DNA of 32,419 nucleotides from Bacteroidota bacterium (lineage in GTDB: Bacteria; Bacteroidota; Bacteroidia; Chitinophagales; Saprospiraceae). The notes under the pieces were generated by a model that was not told the origin of the DNA, ran no database searches, and saw only the letters and a program-made list of their open reading frames with translations. Within the stretch, counting starts at the first letter, position 1. The number at the start of each line of letters is the position of its first letter. A program made the position numbers and the translations under genes. Below are positions 1 through 10,439 of the stretch, in pieces. Location of the stretch: positions 1 to 32,419 of the forward strand of contig JAFMDF010000075.1 in NCBI GenBank assembly GCA_017857395.1, in the 5' to 3' direction.

Positions 1-3000
1 TGACTTACGATGGTTGTGCCGATGATGGCTATAATGTGACGGTTGGTACAAGCGTATATAATGAAACCAACCCAACAGGTACAGAAATCTTAACAGCGGC
101 AAATGGATGTGATTCTACGGTTACGGTTAACTTAGTATTTAAGCCAAATTCAACAGGTTTAGTTGCTTATGATGGCTGTGAAAATGATGGTTATAGTGTG
201 ACGGTTGGGACAACGATTTATGATGAAGCGAACCCAACAGGTACAGAAACTTTAACAGCATCGAATGGCTGTGATTCTACGGTAACGATTAATTTAGTAT
301 TTAAGCCAAATGCAACTGGAACAGTTACTTATGATGGTTGTGAAAGCGATGGATATGAAGTAGTTGTTGGTTCAACGACGTATAATGAAGCTAATCCAAC
401 AGGCACAGAGACTTTAACGGCTGCCAATAGTTGTGATTCGGTCGTAACGATCAACTTAGTATTTAAGCCAAATACAACTGGAACAGTTACTTATGAAGGT
501 TGTGAAAATGATGGTTATAGTGTGACGGTTGGAACAACTGAATATAATGAATCAAACCCAATAGGTACAGAAATTTTAACAGCAGCAAATAGTTGTGATT
601 CAACAGTTACGATTAACTTAGTATTTAAGCCAAATGCAACTGGCGAAGTTGTTTATCATGGTTGTGAGGAAGATGGATTTAATGTGACAGTTGGAGCGAC
701 TGAATATAATGAATTAAACCCAACAGGTACAGAAATTTTAACAGCGGCGAATGGTTGCGATTCTACGGTAACGGTGAATTTAGTATTCAATTCAATAAAA
801 ACTAGTGAAATTACTTATAATGGTTGTGCAGAAGATGATTATGAAGTAGTGGTGAATGGTGTCCTATATAGTGAGAATAACACAAATGGAACAGAGATTT
901 TCACAGCAGTGAGTGGTTGTGATTCGATAGTAAGCATTAATTTAGTGTTCAATCCATTAACGGAAAATGCTTGTGGTATTTTTGATTTAGCTTTAGAAAA
1001 AGCAACGGATTCTACTACCGTTCGATTGGGTGATTTGGTCACGTATCAAATTAAGGTGACAAATGAAGGAACGATTGATGCCTATAATATTGGCATTACG
1101 GACTTCATTCCAACAGGTATGAGTTTGGCGGATGGAAATTGGACAGCAAGTGGAGATACCGCTAGATTTAATACACCGATTAGTTTCTTACCAACAGGTA
1201 CTAGCTTTAATGTATACATGACCTTAAAAGTAAACCTTGATTTTACAGGAACAACTTTAGTCAACTTTGCAGAAATTAGCGAAGCAGATGATGACGATGA
1301 TTCATCGAATACGCCACCAACAGATGAAGATTCTACGCCAGACGAAGACCCTGAAAATGAGGACGAAGATGATGATGATTCTGCGGTAATTAATGTGATA
1401 GAAGAAGGAGACGATATTTTTGACTTGGCATTAATCGAGACGCTTGCGCCAGGGCAAGAAAGCATGGTGCGTGCTGGTGAAACAGTAGATTTAAAAGTCA
1501 CCATTTTTAACCAAGGAACAATATCAGCAGAGACCATTGAAATCACCCAATATTTACCAGCAGATGTGACGTTAAATAGCACAAATCCACAAGGTTGGAC
1601 GGCCGTAAATGATAGCACGGCTACGATTGGATTGACTGCTGGAAATGAATTACCAATTGGTGGATTAGCACCAGATAGCATGATAATGGTGATGATTCAA
1701 GTAGTAATTGATGAAAGTACAACAGCAGTTAAATTAACACCCCACGCAGAAATTAGCGATGATGGTATAAATAATGATAATGATTCTACGCCAAATGATG
1801 ACCGAACAGACGATGCAGGAGGCGAACCTAATACAGATACAGATAATACAGTTGACCAAATTGCACCAACAGATGAGGATGATGAAGACCCTGTACAAAT
1901 TATGTTAGAAGAGTTTGATTTAGCTTTAGTAGAAGAATTGATAACTGAAGGCCCAGTTATGCCTGGGGATACGATTACTACTAAAGTCAAGGTATTCAAT
2001 CAAGGAGATATTCCAGCAGATTCCATTAAATTATTCGCTTATATTCCAAATGGTTTGACCTTGGCGGATGCTGTTTGGACAGCAATGAATGACTCAACGG
2101 CAATGCGAACTTTAACAGTTGCGGAAAATGATTTACCAACGGGTGGTTTAGTAGCGGACGAAATGACTATGGTCACAATAGATTTTGTGATTGACCCAAC
2201 TTTCATGGATACTTGTTTGATTACTTATGCAGAAATTGGAGATGCAACGGACGAGCAAGGAAATCCAGTTACGGATATTGACTCTACACCTGATGGTGAT
2301 AGCACAAATGATACAGGTGGGGAAGTAAATACCCCAACAGATAACCAAATTCATTCCATGTCACCGACAGATGAAGATGACCATGACCCTGTAAAAATAG
2401 TAGTCAACCAACGATTTGATTTAGCTTTAGAAAAATCAACAGATTCGACCATTGTTCGATTAGGCGATTTAGTAACTTATCAAATTACAGTTACTAATGA
2501 AGGGACATTGGATGCTTATAATATTGGCATTTCGGATTTCATTCCAAATGGCATGACGTTACAAGATGATAATTGGACGGCTAATAAGGATACTGCTAGG
2601 TATAATACGCCTATTGCTTTCTTAGCTATAGGGGATGCCATAACTATTGAGGTCACCTTCCGAGTAAATAATGATTTTACAGGAACAAGTTTGATGAATA
2701 TGGCAGAAATAAGTGAAGCGGATGATGATACTGATCCAACAAATGAACCTCCAACGGATGATGATTCTACCCCAGACGAAGACCCTACCAATGAGGGGGA
2801 AGATGATGACGACCCTGCGGTAGTTACTGTGGAAAAAGACGGGGAAGAAATTTTTGATTTGGCTTTAATCGAAACACTTGCCCCTGACCAATCACCTATG
2901 GTTAGACCAGGAGAGGAAGTTGATTTGAAAATTACTATTTTCAATCAAGGAAATGTAGCAGCAGATTCGATTAAAATTACACAATACCTTCCAACAGGTC

Positions 3001-6000
3001 TAACTTTAAACAGCGCCAATCTTCAAGGATGGACTGCCATGGATGATAGTACCGCTATGAAATGGTTAACGGTAGAAGATGGATTGCCTGTTGGTGGTTT
3101 AGCTCCAGATAGTATGATTATGGAGATGATTCAAGTGGTTGTTACAACCGATGCAACAGACTTGAAATTAACGCCTTATGCTGAAATTAGTGATGATGGC
3201 GACCAAAAGGATATAGATTCTACCCCAGATGACAATCGAACCAATGATGCGGGAGGGCAGCCTAATACAGACACAGATAATACGACTGACCAATTTCCTC
3301 CAATGGATGAAGATGATCATGATCCTGTACAAATCATGTTACAAGAATTTGATTTGGCAATAACGGAGGAATTAATCACCGAAGAGGAAGTTGAACCAGG
3401 AGATACTGTGATTGGTAAAATTAAAGTCTTCAATCAGGGCGATATTCCTGCAGATTCCATTAAGGTTTTCGCTTATATCCCATCGGGTATAACGGTAGCA
3501 GATGACCAATGGAACGCAATGGACGATTCAACGGCAATGTTAACCTTGACGGTTGCGGATGGCGATTTACCAATAGCTGGATTAACGCCAAATACTATGA
3601 CAATGGTAACCATTGATTTCGTAATTGACCCAGATTTCATGGAAGAGTGCATCATTACATATGCAGAAATTGGTGACGCAACAGATGAAAACGGTGACCC
3701 CGTAACAGATGTGGATTCTACACCAGATGGTGATAGAACGAATGATACAGGAGGCGAAGTAAATACGCCAACAGATAATGAAATTGAGGAAACGCCACCA
3801 ACAGATGAAGATGACCACGATCCAATGCAGATATGCGTTACACAAATTTTTGATTTAGCTTTAATCATTGAATTAGCACCTGACCAAGCTATTGAAGTTA
3901 GTGAAGCAGATACTGTTTGCTTTAATATTAAAGTAGTTAATCAAGGATCATTAGATGCGTACGATATCGGCATTGTGAATTATGTACCAGAAGGTTTGAT
4001 TTTTGATGCGAATTTAAATCAATCTTTAGGGCATAACTGGCAAGCAGATAGTACTTATTATTTAGAGGAGCTATTCATCGGAGATACAGCTATTATTCCT
4101 ATCAAGTTTATTGCAGCTATAAATAAAATGGACTCGATAGTAGTGGATACTGCAGAAATATATTTTGCGACTTCGGAAGATGGAGGAACAACGAATACAA
4201 CCGATATAGACTCTCACGCAGATGATGCAAATGAAGACTTTATTGGTGGAGATAATTTATTAGATAATGAAATGAATGATGAAGATGACCATGATTTTGT
4301 CTATGTTGTTAATTTACAGGATGTAGATCCAATTGGTTATATTTATGCAGATAAAACAGGTAAGATAATTAAAGGAGGAACGATTGCTGTGACTGCGCCT
4401 CCAGGTGGAGTAGTAATGATTATCATGGATGGTTCTGATGGCATGTATAAATGGTTTACCAATGGCGTGCAAGGAGAATATGTGATGACTTATGCACATC
4501 CTGATGGCTTGGTGATGAGTCCAAATTGTAAGCCTATCAATGGTGTTTACGATCCTACAGGTAGAGATGGTGCAGCAGAAGATACGGACGGAGATGGAAC
4601 GAATGGCATCATTCAATTAGGAACTGTGGGAGTTAACAGTGATACTACTCACTTAGCGGATCCAACTTGTGGAGCTAATCCATATTACCTGCGTTTCTTC
4701 TTACAATCAGGAGATCCAATTATTGATGCAAATAATATTCCTATTCAAGAATCTTTCATTGGGTCAATTGTTTGTGAAGATAGCAATGGCAATGGACAAG
4801 CTGATGCAGGAGAACCAGGCATTCCGAATGCACTTGTTTATTTATACAATTGTGCAGACACCATTAATCCTATTGACTCTACTTTATCTAATGCACAAGG
4901 AGCCTATACGTTTGATGGCTTAAGCGCGGGTGATTATATCGTTCAATTTACTGCCCCTGATGGATATAGGTTACCAAAAGATGCGGTACCTGCAAATGAA
5001 ATTGCAAATAGAAATGGATATTCTCCTTGCATTAATTTAACAACTGGTGAATGTGATACCACAACTACAGTCTGTATGACAACTTGTACAGAAATAGTAG
5101 CAAGGGTTTCGGCTGATAATATCATCGAAGGAGAAACGATTACCATTAATTTGACGGGCGGTCCTGAATTCTTATGGTCGCCAAATACGGGGATTACGAA
5201 TACAACGACTTCGGAAGTAACATTAAGTCCACCGACAAGCACCACTTATACGGTAGCAGTAGAAGATACGTATGGTTGTGCTCAGACATTGGCTATTCCA
5301 ATATCCGTTACGGCTAGAATTCAAAATTTTGTAAGAATAACAAATCCTTGTAAATGTACCAGTGAGGCGATTAATGACCAGTCTGTATTTACAGAAAATA
5401 TTACCATTTATTCTTTAACCCCTAATGAGAATTGGGTTATTTCAGAGAGTAAAGGCATCTATGATAATAATAGTTTAGTTACAACAGATAGTAAATTTAC
5501 CCCAGGAATAGTCGTGGATGGATATTATACCTATAGCATGCCGATTCAACATTTAGATGAAGCGGGTTATAGTGGCAAATTTACGAATGGAACCGCCACT
5601 TTAGGTGCTTCTAATACTTGTTCTGCGGATCAATCATGTGGTGTGACAATAATAACGACTCCGGATGGTACACCAACGATACCTGTTATAGATCCGATTA
5701 TTATTATGCCAACGGACACAACACCTTTAGTAGATACAATTATTTATTGTGATGGAACAAATTTCCGAAGCGAAGGGGCAGAGGATAATACTTTATATAA
5801 GGATACCACTGCAAGAAATAATGTTATTACAATTTGCGCACAAAATAATTGGCAATCACTCTTAGTGACTTTCAACGAATTTGATTTAGCGAAAGGAGAT
5901 ACCCTATATGTTTTTGAAGGAATAGATACGCTTACTAGCAAATTAATAGGTAAGTATAGTGGGGTAGGTGTTAGTCAAACGGGTGGCTGGGTAGCTTCTA

Positions 6001-9000
6001 GTTGTGACCCTAAGGTAAATGCGCACGGTTGTTTAACGTTCCAATTCAAGACAAATGGCGATAATGCTAAAGGGACAGGTTGGAGAGCGAAGATTACTTG
6101 TGAGCAGAATAGTGTTACTTTAACGCCACCGAATGACTTAAATGTACAGTTGGAATGCGAAAACAGTTATACCGTTTTTGACATCAAACCAGCAACGGTG
6201 ACGGCTGATTGTGGGATGATACAAGATTCTCAAATTGTTAGGGTATTGAATGCAAAAGGAGAAATCTGCATAGATACTTGTTTGGCAAGTACAGACGTGC
6301 TTCGAGACACCTTTGCTTTAGGGACTTATATAGTCCAATATAAATTGAAGAGTGATACGACTAAAGAGATGCAAGCAGTATTAGCTGTTCAAGCACCAAG
6401 TTTGGTTTGTAATGATGAAATTAACGTGCCTTTAGGGTCAAGTTGTGCCATTCAATTGACGCCAGATGATTTATTAGAAAGCACTTGTGATACGATTACG
6501 GATACCATGTATTATTTCATTTCAATTATAGGAAAAGATAAAAATGGGAACGATATAGTCTTGGCAACAGGTGGTGGAAAAGGAGGTGATTATCCAATGG
6601 TGGATAAAGATATGATTGAGGAATGTGGTGGTGCTGTAAAAGCAACCATAGAAAGAAGATACTTTGGAGGAACAAATTTAGCGATTTGTAATAATGGCAC
6701 TCAAGCTGCTAGTTGTGAGGTAACGGTTAATTTAAAAGACCAGTCCGCACCAATCTTTACAAATTTACCTCCTGTAGATACGTTTGTGACTTGTGCCATA
6801 GATTTAACCCAAGTAGGATTAGGTTTACCCACACCTGAAGCGATTGATAACTGTGGCGATGCGACCGTTACTTTTGCAGGAGCGGCGATTACTAGTCAAG
6901 GAAGTACGGTTTGTGATACCACTAGAGCAACCGTTAGTTGGACAGCGACCGATAAATGCGGTAATACGGCAACGGCTACTCAAGATGTAGTATTTATTAG
7001 ACCTAGTTTAAAGGAGATTGTGAAGACAGGAAAAGTAACCTTGTCATGTGATGGCAATGGTAATCTGGATGCAGTGACGCAAATTCCAGGTATCAAAATA
7101 GGTCGCTTGAAAAATGGGGTATTAATACCTTCGGATACGATTCCATTAAGCACGGAAACTTATACTTGTGGCTATATTTTAGAAAAGCAAGATGTCTTTA
7201 TTCCTGCTTCGGATTGTGGCAAAAAAGCATTCCGTTACTGGACTATTTTAGATTGGTGTGCCGCAAATGGTCCACAACCAGTTGATACGACCTTCATTGA
7301 ATTTAAAGATACGAAAGCACCTGAATTTGTAGCAGGAGCAGGAGAGTCGGCGAAGATTGCTTTAGAACATTTCTCTTGTACTTATGATATAACAAAAATA
7401 GCGACACCAGCAGCAACAGATAATTGTTCTACGCCAACGGTTCGTCTGAATAAAGTAAGTCGCATTGAAAATGGAATAGAGACAGATGTTCCTGTGACGG
7501 ATTGGGTTAATTTAAATGCGGATTCTTTCAATTTACAATGGATTGCAGCAGATGAATGTCAAGAGCAATTAATCAATGATACGGTTAATCAAATCATTAT
7601 CATTGAAGATGTGACCAAACCATCAGCAGTTTGTACCGATCAATTACATATTTCTTTAGGTAGGGATGAAGTAAGGGTACATTATCAGCAAGTTGACGGA
7701 GGTTCTTTTGATGCTTGTGGTATTGCTAAATATGAAGTGAGTCGAGATGAAGTTACTTGGGATACCATCGCTACTTTTGATTGTCAAGACTTACATCAAG
7801 ACAATAAATTATACTTACGAGTAACGGATACCAAAGGCAATCAAAATACTTGTTGGATGAATGTAGTTATCGAAGATAAGATTGCGCCTATTTGTAGTGA
7901 TTTACCAGATATGACGGGTACTTGTGATGAAGGACATATTGGTAACGAATTTTTGGCAACCGATACGAATGAGAACGGTGAAATGGAGGATAGCGAATGG
8001 GTAGATTTAACCGATGAGCAAGCCAATAAATTCAATGAGAAATATGGAAATCCTAATTGTTCTGATAATGTAACTTGTTATGAAGTAGTCATTCAACAGC
8101 AGTATCAATTGATTGAAAAAGCTTGTGGCATCGCAACCATCAAACGAAGATACCGAGCGATTGATTGGAACGGAGAAGGGATGACTTCTGGCTGGGCAGA
8201 ACAAGTAATTAATATTGAATCCAAAGCGGATTGGTCGATTACTTTACCAGCGGATTGGAAAGGCGAATGTGGCGAGGATGTACCAACTTCTGAATTGATT
8301 ATTAAGAAAGGTGCTTGCGATTTAATGGCGTATGAGGTAGAAGAAAAAGTATTTACCACAACCGAAGATGCTTGCTTAAAAGTAGTGAGAACCTTTACCA
8401 TCATTAACTGGTGTAAGTATGAAGCAGGAGGAGAAACGAAGACGATTACTAGAATAGAAAACGAGCATGGCATGGTAACGGAAGGTCAAATTATTACCTC
8501 TGAAGGTCTTGAAAATATAGGCAGATTGGAATACATTCAAATCTTGAAATTAAAAGATGAGACCGCTCCAGTTATTACCGTTGAATCCATAGATGATTGT
8601 ATCGAAAGTACCAATTGTCAAGCGACAAAACGATTTGCTATCACCGCTACAGATTGTAATGAAGCAGCAACAGCTACTTTAAATTACAATTGGACAATTA
8701 ACACAGGAGATATCGAATTAGGAAAAGGAATAGGTGCTGAATTTGAGTATCCAGTAGCAACAGGCATTAAATATGAAATAGTTTGGCAAGTAGCCGATAA
8801 TTGTGGCAATACCGCAAAAGAGAAATCAAGTTATCAATTTACAGATTGCAAGAAACCAGCCCCTTATTGTTTACATGGAGTGGCGGTAGAATTAATGCCA
8901 GATGCAGGAATGATTCAAATTTGGGCAACCGATTTAGATGCAGGCAGTAGTGATAATTGTACGCCAACAGATAAATTACAACTTAGAATTTGGCATGAAT

Positions 9001-10439
9001 CACTAGGCGAAGCACCAACGCACATTGCAAGTGTGTTAGCATTACCAGAAAATATCACTTTCAATTGTGCCTATTTAGGCAATCAAGCGGTAAATGTATA
9101 TGTAATAGATGAAGCCAACAATTGGGATTTCTGCACAAGTTATGTAGATGTTCAAGACAATATGGCGGCTTGCGAAAATACAGATGCACCAGAAGGAATG
9201 GCTAGTGTCAGCGGTACGATTATGGATTGGAAAGCACAAACAGTCGAGCAAGTTGCAGTAGACGTATCCAATTCAAATTCAATGAGGACGCAAGCAGACG
9301 GACAGTATAACTTTGAATTAGCGATGAATAATGAATATACTATTGAGCCTACAAAAGGTGGTAATCCATTAAATGGAGTGAGTACTTTTGATTTGGTCCT
9401 AATTTCTAAGCACATTTTAGGTATCACAGAAATGGAGAATCCATATCAGCTAATAGCAGCAGATGTGAATGGTTCTGGTACAATTACGGCTTTTGATATG
9501 GTACAAATCAGACAATTGATTTTGAATATCAATACGGAATTTTCGAATAGTCCAAGTTGGAAATTTGTCTATGCAGGGTATGAATTTACGACAGACAATC
9601 CAATGTCTGAGGCATATCCACAAATAGCCACAGTAGCCGATTTACAACAAGATATGCAAATGGATTTTGTAGCAGTCAAAATAGGAGATGTCAATGGAAA
9701 TGCTAGACCAAGTAGTTTGATTGCAGCAACGGATAGAACGACGACTAGTGCTTTTGAAATCACAACGGAAGATAGCGTGTTGAAAGGAGGAGAAAGCTAT
9801 GAAGTCACTTTCAGTACCGAGCAACTGGGAGCAATTCAAGGCTATCAATTCACTTTAGGGTACGAAGATTTAAAAGTTGAGAAACTAAAGAGTGGAGTAG
9901 TAGGTACAGAAAACTTCGGGGTACACAAGATGGATAAAGGACTGATTACAACTTCTTGGAATCAGGTGTCAGCAGTAGGGAGTAGCAGTCAGCAGAATGC
10001 CAACCCGCAACCTGCAACCCGCAACTCGCAACTGTTCACTATCGAATTCACTGCACAAAAAGACGGCAAATTAAGCGAGCAATTAAGTCTCTTAAACCGT
10101 CCAACAGCGATAGAAGCATACAACGAAAATGGCGACTTGATGGAGGTTCAATTAACCTTCACGACATCCATCTACAAAGACGAATTTGAGTTATTCCAGA
10201 ATCAACCGAATCCATTCCATGATAAAACGACGATTGGATTCTATTTACCAGGGGATTCGGAAGTACAGTTAATTTTAAGAGACGAAACGGGACGTGTATT
10301 AAAGACGGTAAAAGAAGATAGAAAAGTAGGGTATAATACGATCCAATTCAATCAGGAAGAATTAACGAATGGCTTTATTTATTATCAATTATCGACGAAA
10401 TTCGGTACAAAAGCTAAGAAAATGTTGAAGTTAAAATAG
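1..10439 (+). CDS. Giant multidomain T9SS-secreted adhesin, 5' end missing
   Basis: The reading frame is open from nt 3 with no start codon, so the gene begins before the window; 3478 residues are visible. An internal ATG at nt 36 lies inside a repeat unit and is not a credible start. Order of parts: six 54-residue repeats (nt 3-974); seven DUF11 modules (981 to about 4310), each ending in an acidic linker of the DEDDHDP type; an extracellular domain of unknown family (about 4320-4750); an SdrD-B-like domain with DSNGNGQADAGEPG (about 4755-4990); an Ig/PKD-like segment; a CUB-like domain (about 5735-6110); cysteine-rich HYR-like repeats (about 6120-9170); a dockerin-like module with DVNGSGTI (about 9200-9540); a cohesin-like domain (about 9750-10190); and a T9SS type A sorting domain starting at NQPNPF and ending in KMLKLK. 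It is probably a surface or matrix protein exported across the outer membrane. The signal peptide is outside the window. Ligand unknown. Confidence 0.93.
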   Translation, partial: TYDGCADDGYNVTVGTSVYNETNPTGTEILTAANGCDSTVTVNLVFKPNSTGLVAYDGCENDGYSVTVGTTIYDEANPTGTETLTASNGCDSTVTINLVFKPNATGTVTYDGCESDGYEVVVGSTTYNEANPTGTETLTAANSCDSVVTINLVFKPNTTGTVTYEGCENDGYSVTVGTTEYNESNPIGTEILTAANSCDSTVTINLVFKPNATGEVVYHGCEEDGFNVTVGATEYNELNPTGTEILTAANGCDSTVTVNLVFNSIKTSEITYNGCAEDDYEVVVNGVLYSENNTNGTEIFTAVSGCDSIVSINLVFNPLTENACGIFDLALEKATDSTTVRLGDLVTYQIKVTNEGTIDAYNIGITDFIPTGMSLADGNWTASGDTARFNTPISFLPTGTSFNVYMTLKVNLDFTGTTLVNFAEISEADDDDDSSNTPPTDEDSTPDEDPENEDEDDDDSAVINVIEEGDDIFDLALIETLAPGQESMVRAGETVDLKVTIFNQGTISAETIEITQYLPADVTLNSTNPQGWTAVNDSTATIGLTAGNELPIGGLAPDSMIMVMIQVVIDESTTAVKLTPHAEISDDGINNDNDSTPNDDRTDDAGGEPNTDTDNTVDQIAPTDEDDEDPVQIMLEEFDLALVEELITEGPVMPGDTITTKVKVFNQGDIPADSIKLFAYIPNGLTLADAVWTAMNDSTAMRTLTVAENDLPTGGLVADEMTMVTIDFVIDPTFMDTCLITYAEIGDATDEQGNPVTDIDSTPDGDSTNDTGGEVNTPTDNQIHSMSPTDEDDHDPVKIVVNQRFDLALEKSTDSTIVRLGDLVTYQITVTNEGTLDAYNIGISDFIPNGMTLQDDNWTANKDTARYNTPIAFLAIGDAITIEVTFRVNNDFTGTSLMNMAEISEADDDTDPTNEPPTDDDSTPDEDPTNEGEDDDDPAVVTVEKDGEEIFDLALIETLAPDQSPMVRPGEEVDLKITIFNQGNVAADSIKITQYLPTGLTLNSANLQGWTAMDDSTAMKWLTVEDGLPVGGLAPDSMIMEMIQVVVTTDATDLKLTPYAEISDDGDQKDIDSTPDDNRTNDAGGQPNTDTDNTTDQFPPMDEDDHDPVQIMLQEFDLAITEELITEEEVEPGDTVIGKIKVFNQGDIPADSIKVFAYIPSGITVADDQWNAMDDSTAMLTLTVADGDLPIAGLTPNTMTMVTIDFVIDPDFMEECIITYAEIGDATDENGDPVTDVDSTPDGDRTNDTGGEVNTPTDNEIEETPPTDEDDHDPMQICVTQIFDLALIIELAPDQAIEVSEADTVCFNIKVVNQGSLDAYDIGIVNYVPEGLIFDANLNQSLGHNWQADSTYYLEELFIGDTAIIPIKFIAAINKMDSIVVDTAEIYFATSEDGGTTNTTDIDSHADDANEDFIGGDNLLDNEMNDEDDHDFVYVVNLQDVDPIGYIYADKTGKIIKGGTIAVTAPPGGVVMIIMDGSDGMYKWFTNGVQGEYVMTYAHPDGLVMSPNCKPINGVYDPTGRDGAAEDTDGDGTNGIIQLGTVGVNSDTTHLADPTCGANPYYLRFFLQSGDPIIDANNIPIQESFIGSIVCEDSNGNGQADAGEPGIPNALVYLYNCADTINPIDSTLSNAQGAYTFDGLSAGDYIVQFTAPDGYRLPKDAVPANEIANRNGYSPCINLTTGECDTTTTVCMTTCTEIVARVSADNIIEGETITINLTGGPEFLWSPNTGITNTTTSEVTLSPPTSTTYTVAVEDTYGCAQTLAIPISVTARIQNFVRITNPCKCTSEAINDQSVFTENITIYSLTPNENWVISESKGIYDNNSLVTTDSKFTPGIVVDGYYTYSMPIQHLDEAGYSGKFTNGTATLGASNTCSADQSCGVTIITTPDGTPTIPVIDPIIIMPTDTTPLVDTIIYCDGTNFRSEGAEDNTLYKDTTARNNVITICAQNNWQSLLVTFNEFDLAKGDTLYVFEGIDTLTSKLIGKYSGVGVSQTGGWVASSCDPKVNAHGCLTFQFKTNGDNAKGTGWRAKITCEQNSVTLTPPNDLNVQLECENSYTVFDIKPATVTADCGMIQDSQIVRVLNAKGEICIDTCLASTDVLRDTFALGTYIVQYKLKSDTTKEMQAVLAVQAPSLVCNDEINVPLGSSCAIQLTPDDLLESTCDTITDTMYYFISIIGKDKNGNDIVLATGGGKGGDYPMVDKDMIEECGGAVKATIERRYFGGTNLAICNNGTQAASCEVTVNLKDQSAPIFTNLPPVDTFVTCAIDLTQVGLGLPTPEAIDNCGDATVTFAGAAITSQGSTVCDTTRATVSWTATDKCGNTATATQDVVFIRPSLKEIVKTGKVTLSCDGNGNLDAVTQIPGIKIGRLKNGVLIPSDTIPLSTETYTCGYILEKQDVFIPASDCGKKAFRYWTILDWCAANGPQPVDTTFIEFKDTKAPEFVAGAGESAKIALEHFSCTYDITKIATPAATDNCSTPTVRLNKVSRIENGIETDVPVTDWVNLNADSFNLQWIAADECQEQLINDTVNQIIIIEDVTKPSAVCTDQLHISLGRDEVRVHYQQVDGGSFDACGIAKYEVSRDEVTWDTIATFDCQDLHQDNKLYLRVTDTKGNQNTCWMNVVIEDKIAPICSDLPDMTGTCDEGHIGNEFLATDTNENGEMEDSEWVDLTDEQANKFNEKYGNPNCSDNVTCYEVVIQQQYQLIEKACGIATIKRRYRAIDWNGEGMTSGWAEQVINIESKADWSITLPADWKGECGEDVPTSELIIKKGACDLMAYEVEEKVFTTTEDACLKVVRTFTIINWCKYEAGGETKTITRIENEHGMVTEGQIITSEGLENIGRLEYIQILKLKDETAPVITVESIDDCIESTNCQATKRFAITATDCNEAATATLNYNWTINTGDIELGKGIGAEFEYPVATGIKYEIVWQVADNCGNTAKEKSSYQFTDCKKPAPYCLHGVAVELMPDAGMIQIWATDLDAGSSDNCTPTDKLQLRIWHESLGEAPTHIASVLALPENITFNCAYLGNQAVNVYVIDEANNWDFCTSYVDVQDNMAACENTDAPEGMASVSGTIMDWKAQTVEQVAVDVSNSNSMRTQADGQYNFELAMNNEYTIEPTKGGNPLNGVSTFDLVLISKHILGITEMENPYQLIAADVNGSGTITAFDMVQIRQLILNINTEFSNSPSWKFVYAGYEFTTDNPMSEAYPQIATVADLQQDMQMDFVAVKIGDVNGNARPSSLIAATDRTTTSAFEITTEDSVLKGGESYEVTFSTEQLGAIQGYQFTLGYEDLKVEKLKSGVVGTENFGVHKMDKGLITTSWNQVSAVGSSSQQNANPQPATRNSQLFTIEFTAQKDGKLSEQLSLLNRPTAIEAYNENGDLMEVQLTFTTSIYKDEFELFQNQPNPFHDKTTIGFYLPGDSEVQLILRDETGRVLKTVKEDRKVGYNTIQFNQEELTNGFIYYQLSTKFGTKAKKMLKLK
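3..974 (+). repeat. Six 162-bp (54-residue) tandem repeats in the adhesin
   Basis: Units begin at nt 3, 165, 327, 489, 651 and 813, an exact 162-bp period. Each unit has the pattern YxGCxxDGYxVxVG, then NPTGTE, then GCDSTVTxNLVF. Each carries two cysteines (GCE and CDS). The first five are close copies; the sixth has diverged and leads into the first DUF11 module. More copies probably lie upstream of the window edge. The units look like small extracellular beta domains, but I cannot name the family with confidence. Confidence 0.9.
981..3848 (+). repeat. Tandem duplication of a 478-codon block of three DUF11 modules
   Basis: Block 1 (981-2414) and block 2 (2415-3848) are both exactly 1434 bp. 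Each contains modules of the same lengths in the same order: 146, 165 and 167 residues, opening FDLALEK, FDLALIE and FDLA(L/I)xEEL. A seventh module starts at 3849 (FDLALIIEL). Protein identity between blocks is high, while third codon positions differ often, so the duplication is not recent or selection has kept the spacing with no net indels. Confidence 0.9.
10001..10035 (+). repeat. Five 7-nt repeats (CAACNNN) inside the adhesin coding sequence
   Basis: Five consecutive heptamers read CAACCCG, CAACCTG, CAACCCG, CAACTCG and CAACTGT. They belong to the same word family as the intergenic arrays at 13534-13668 and 23742-23886 (reverse complement of CNRGTTG). In frame they encode NPQPATRNSQL, a low-complexity loop between two strands of the cohesin-like domain. 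Confidence 0.8.

Noticed and set aside
1082-3868. Several minus-strand reading frames of 100-200 codons under the DUF11 region
   Set aside because: They are Ser/Val-rich mirror images of the Asp/Thr-rich adhesin codons, repeat with the duplicated blocks and show no family pattern.
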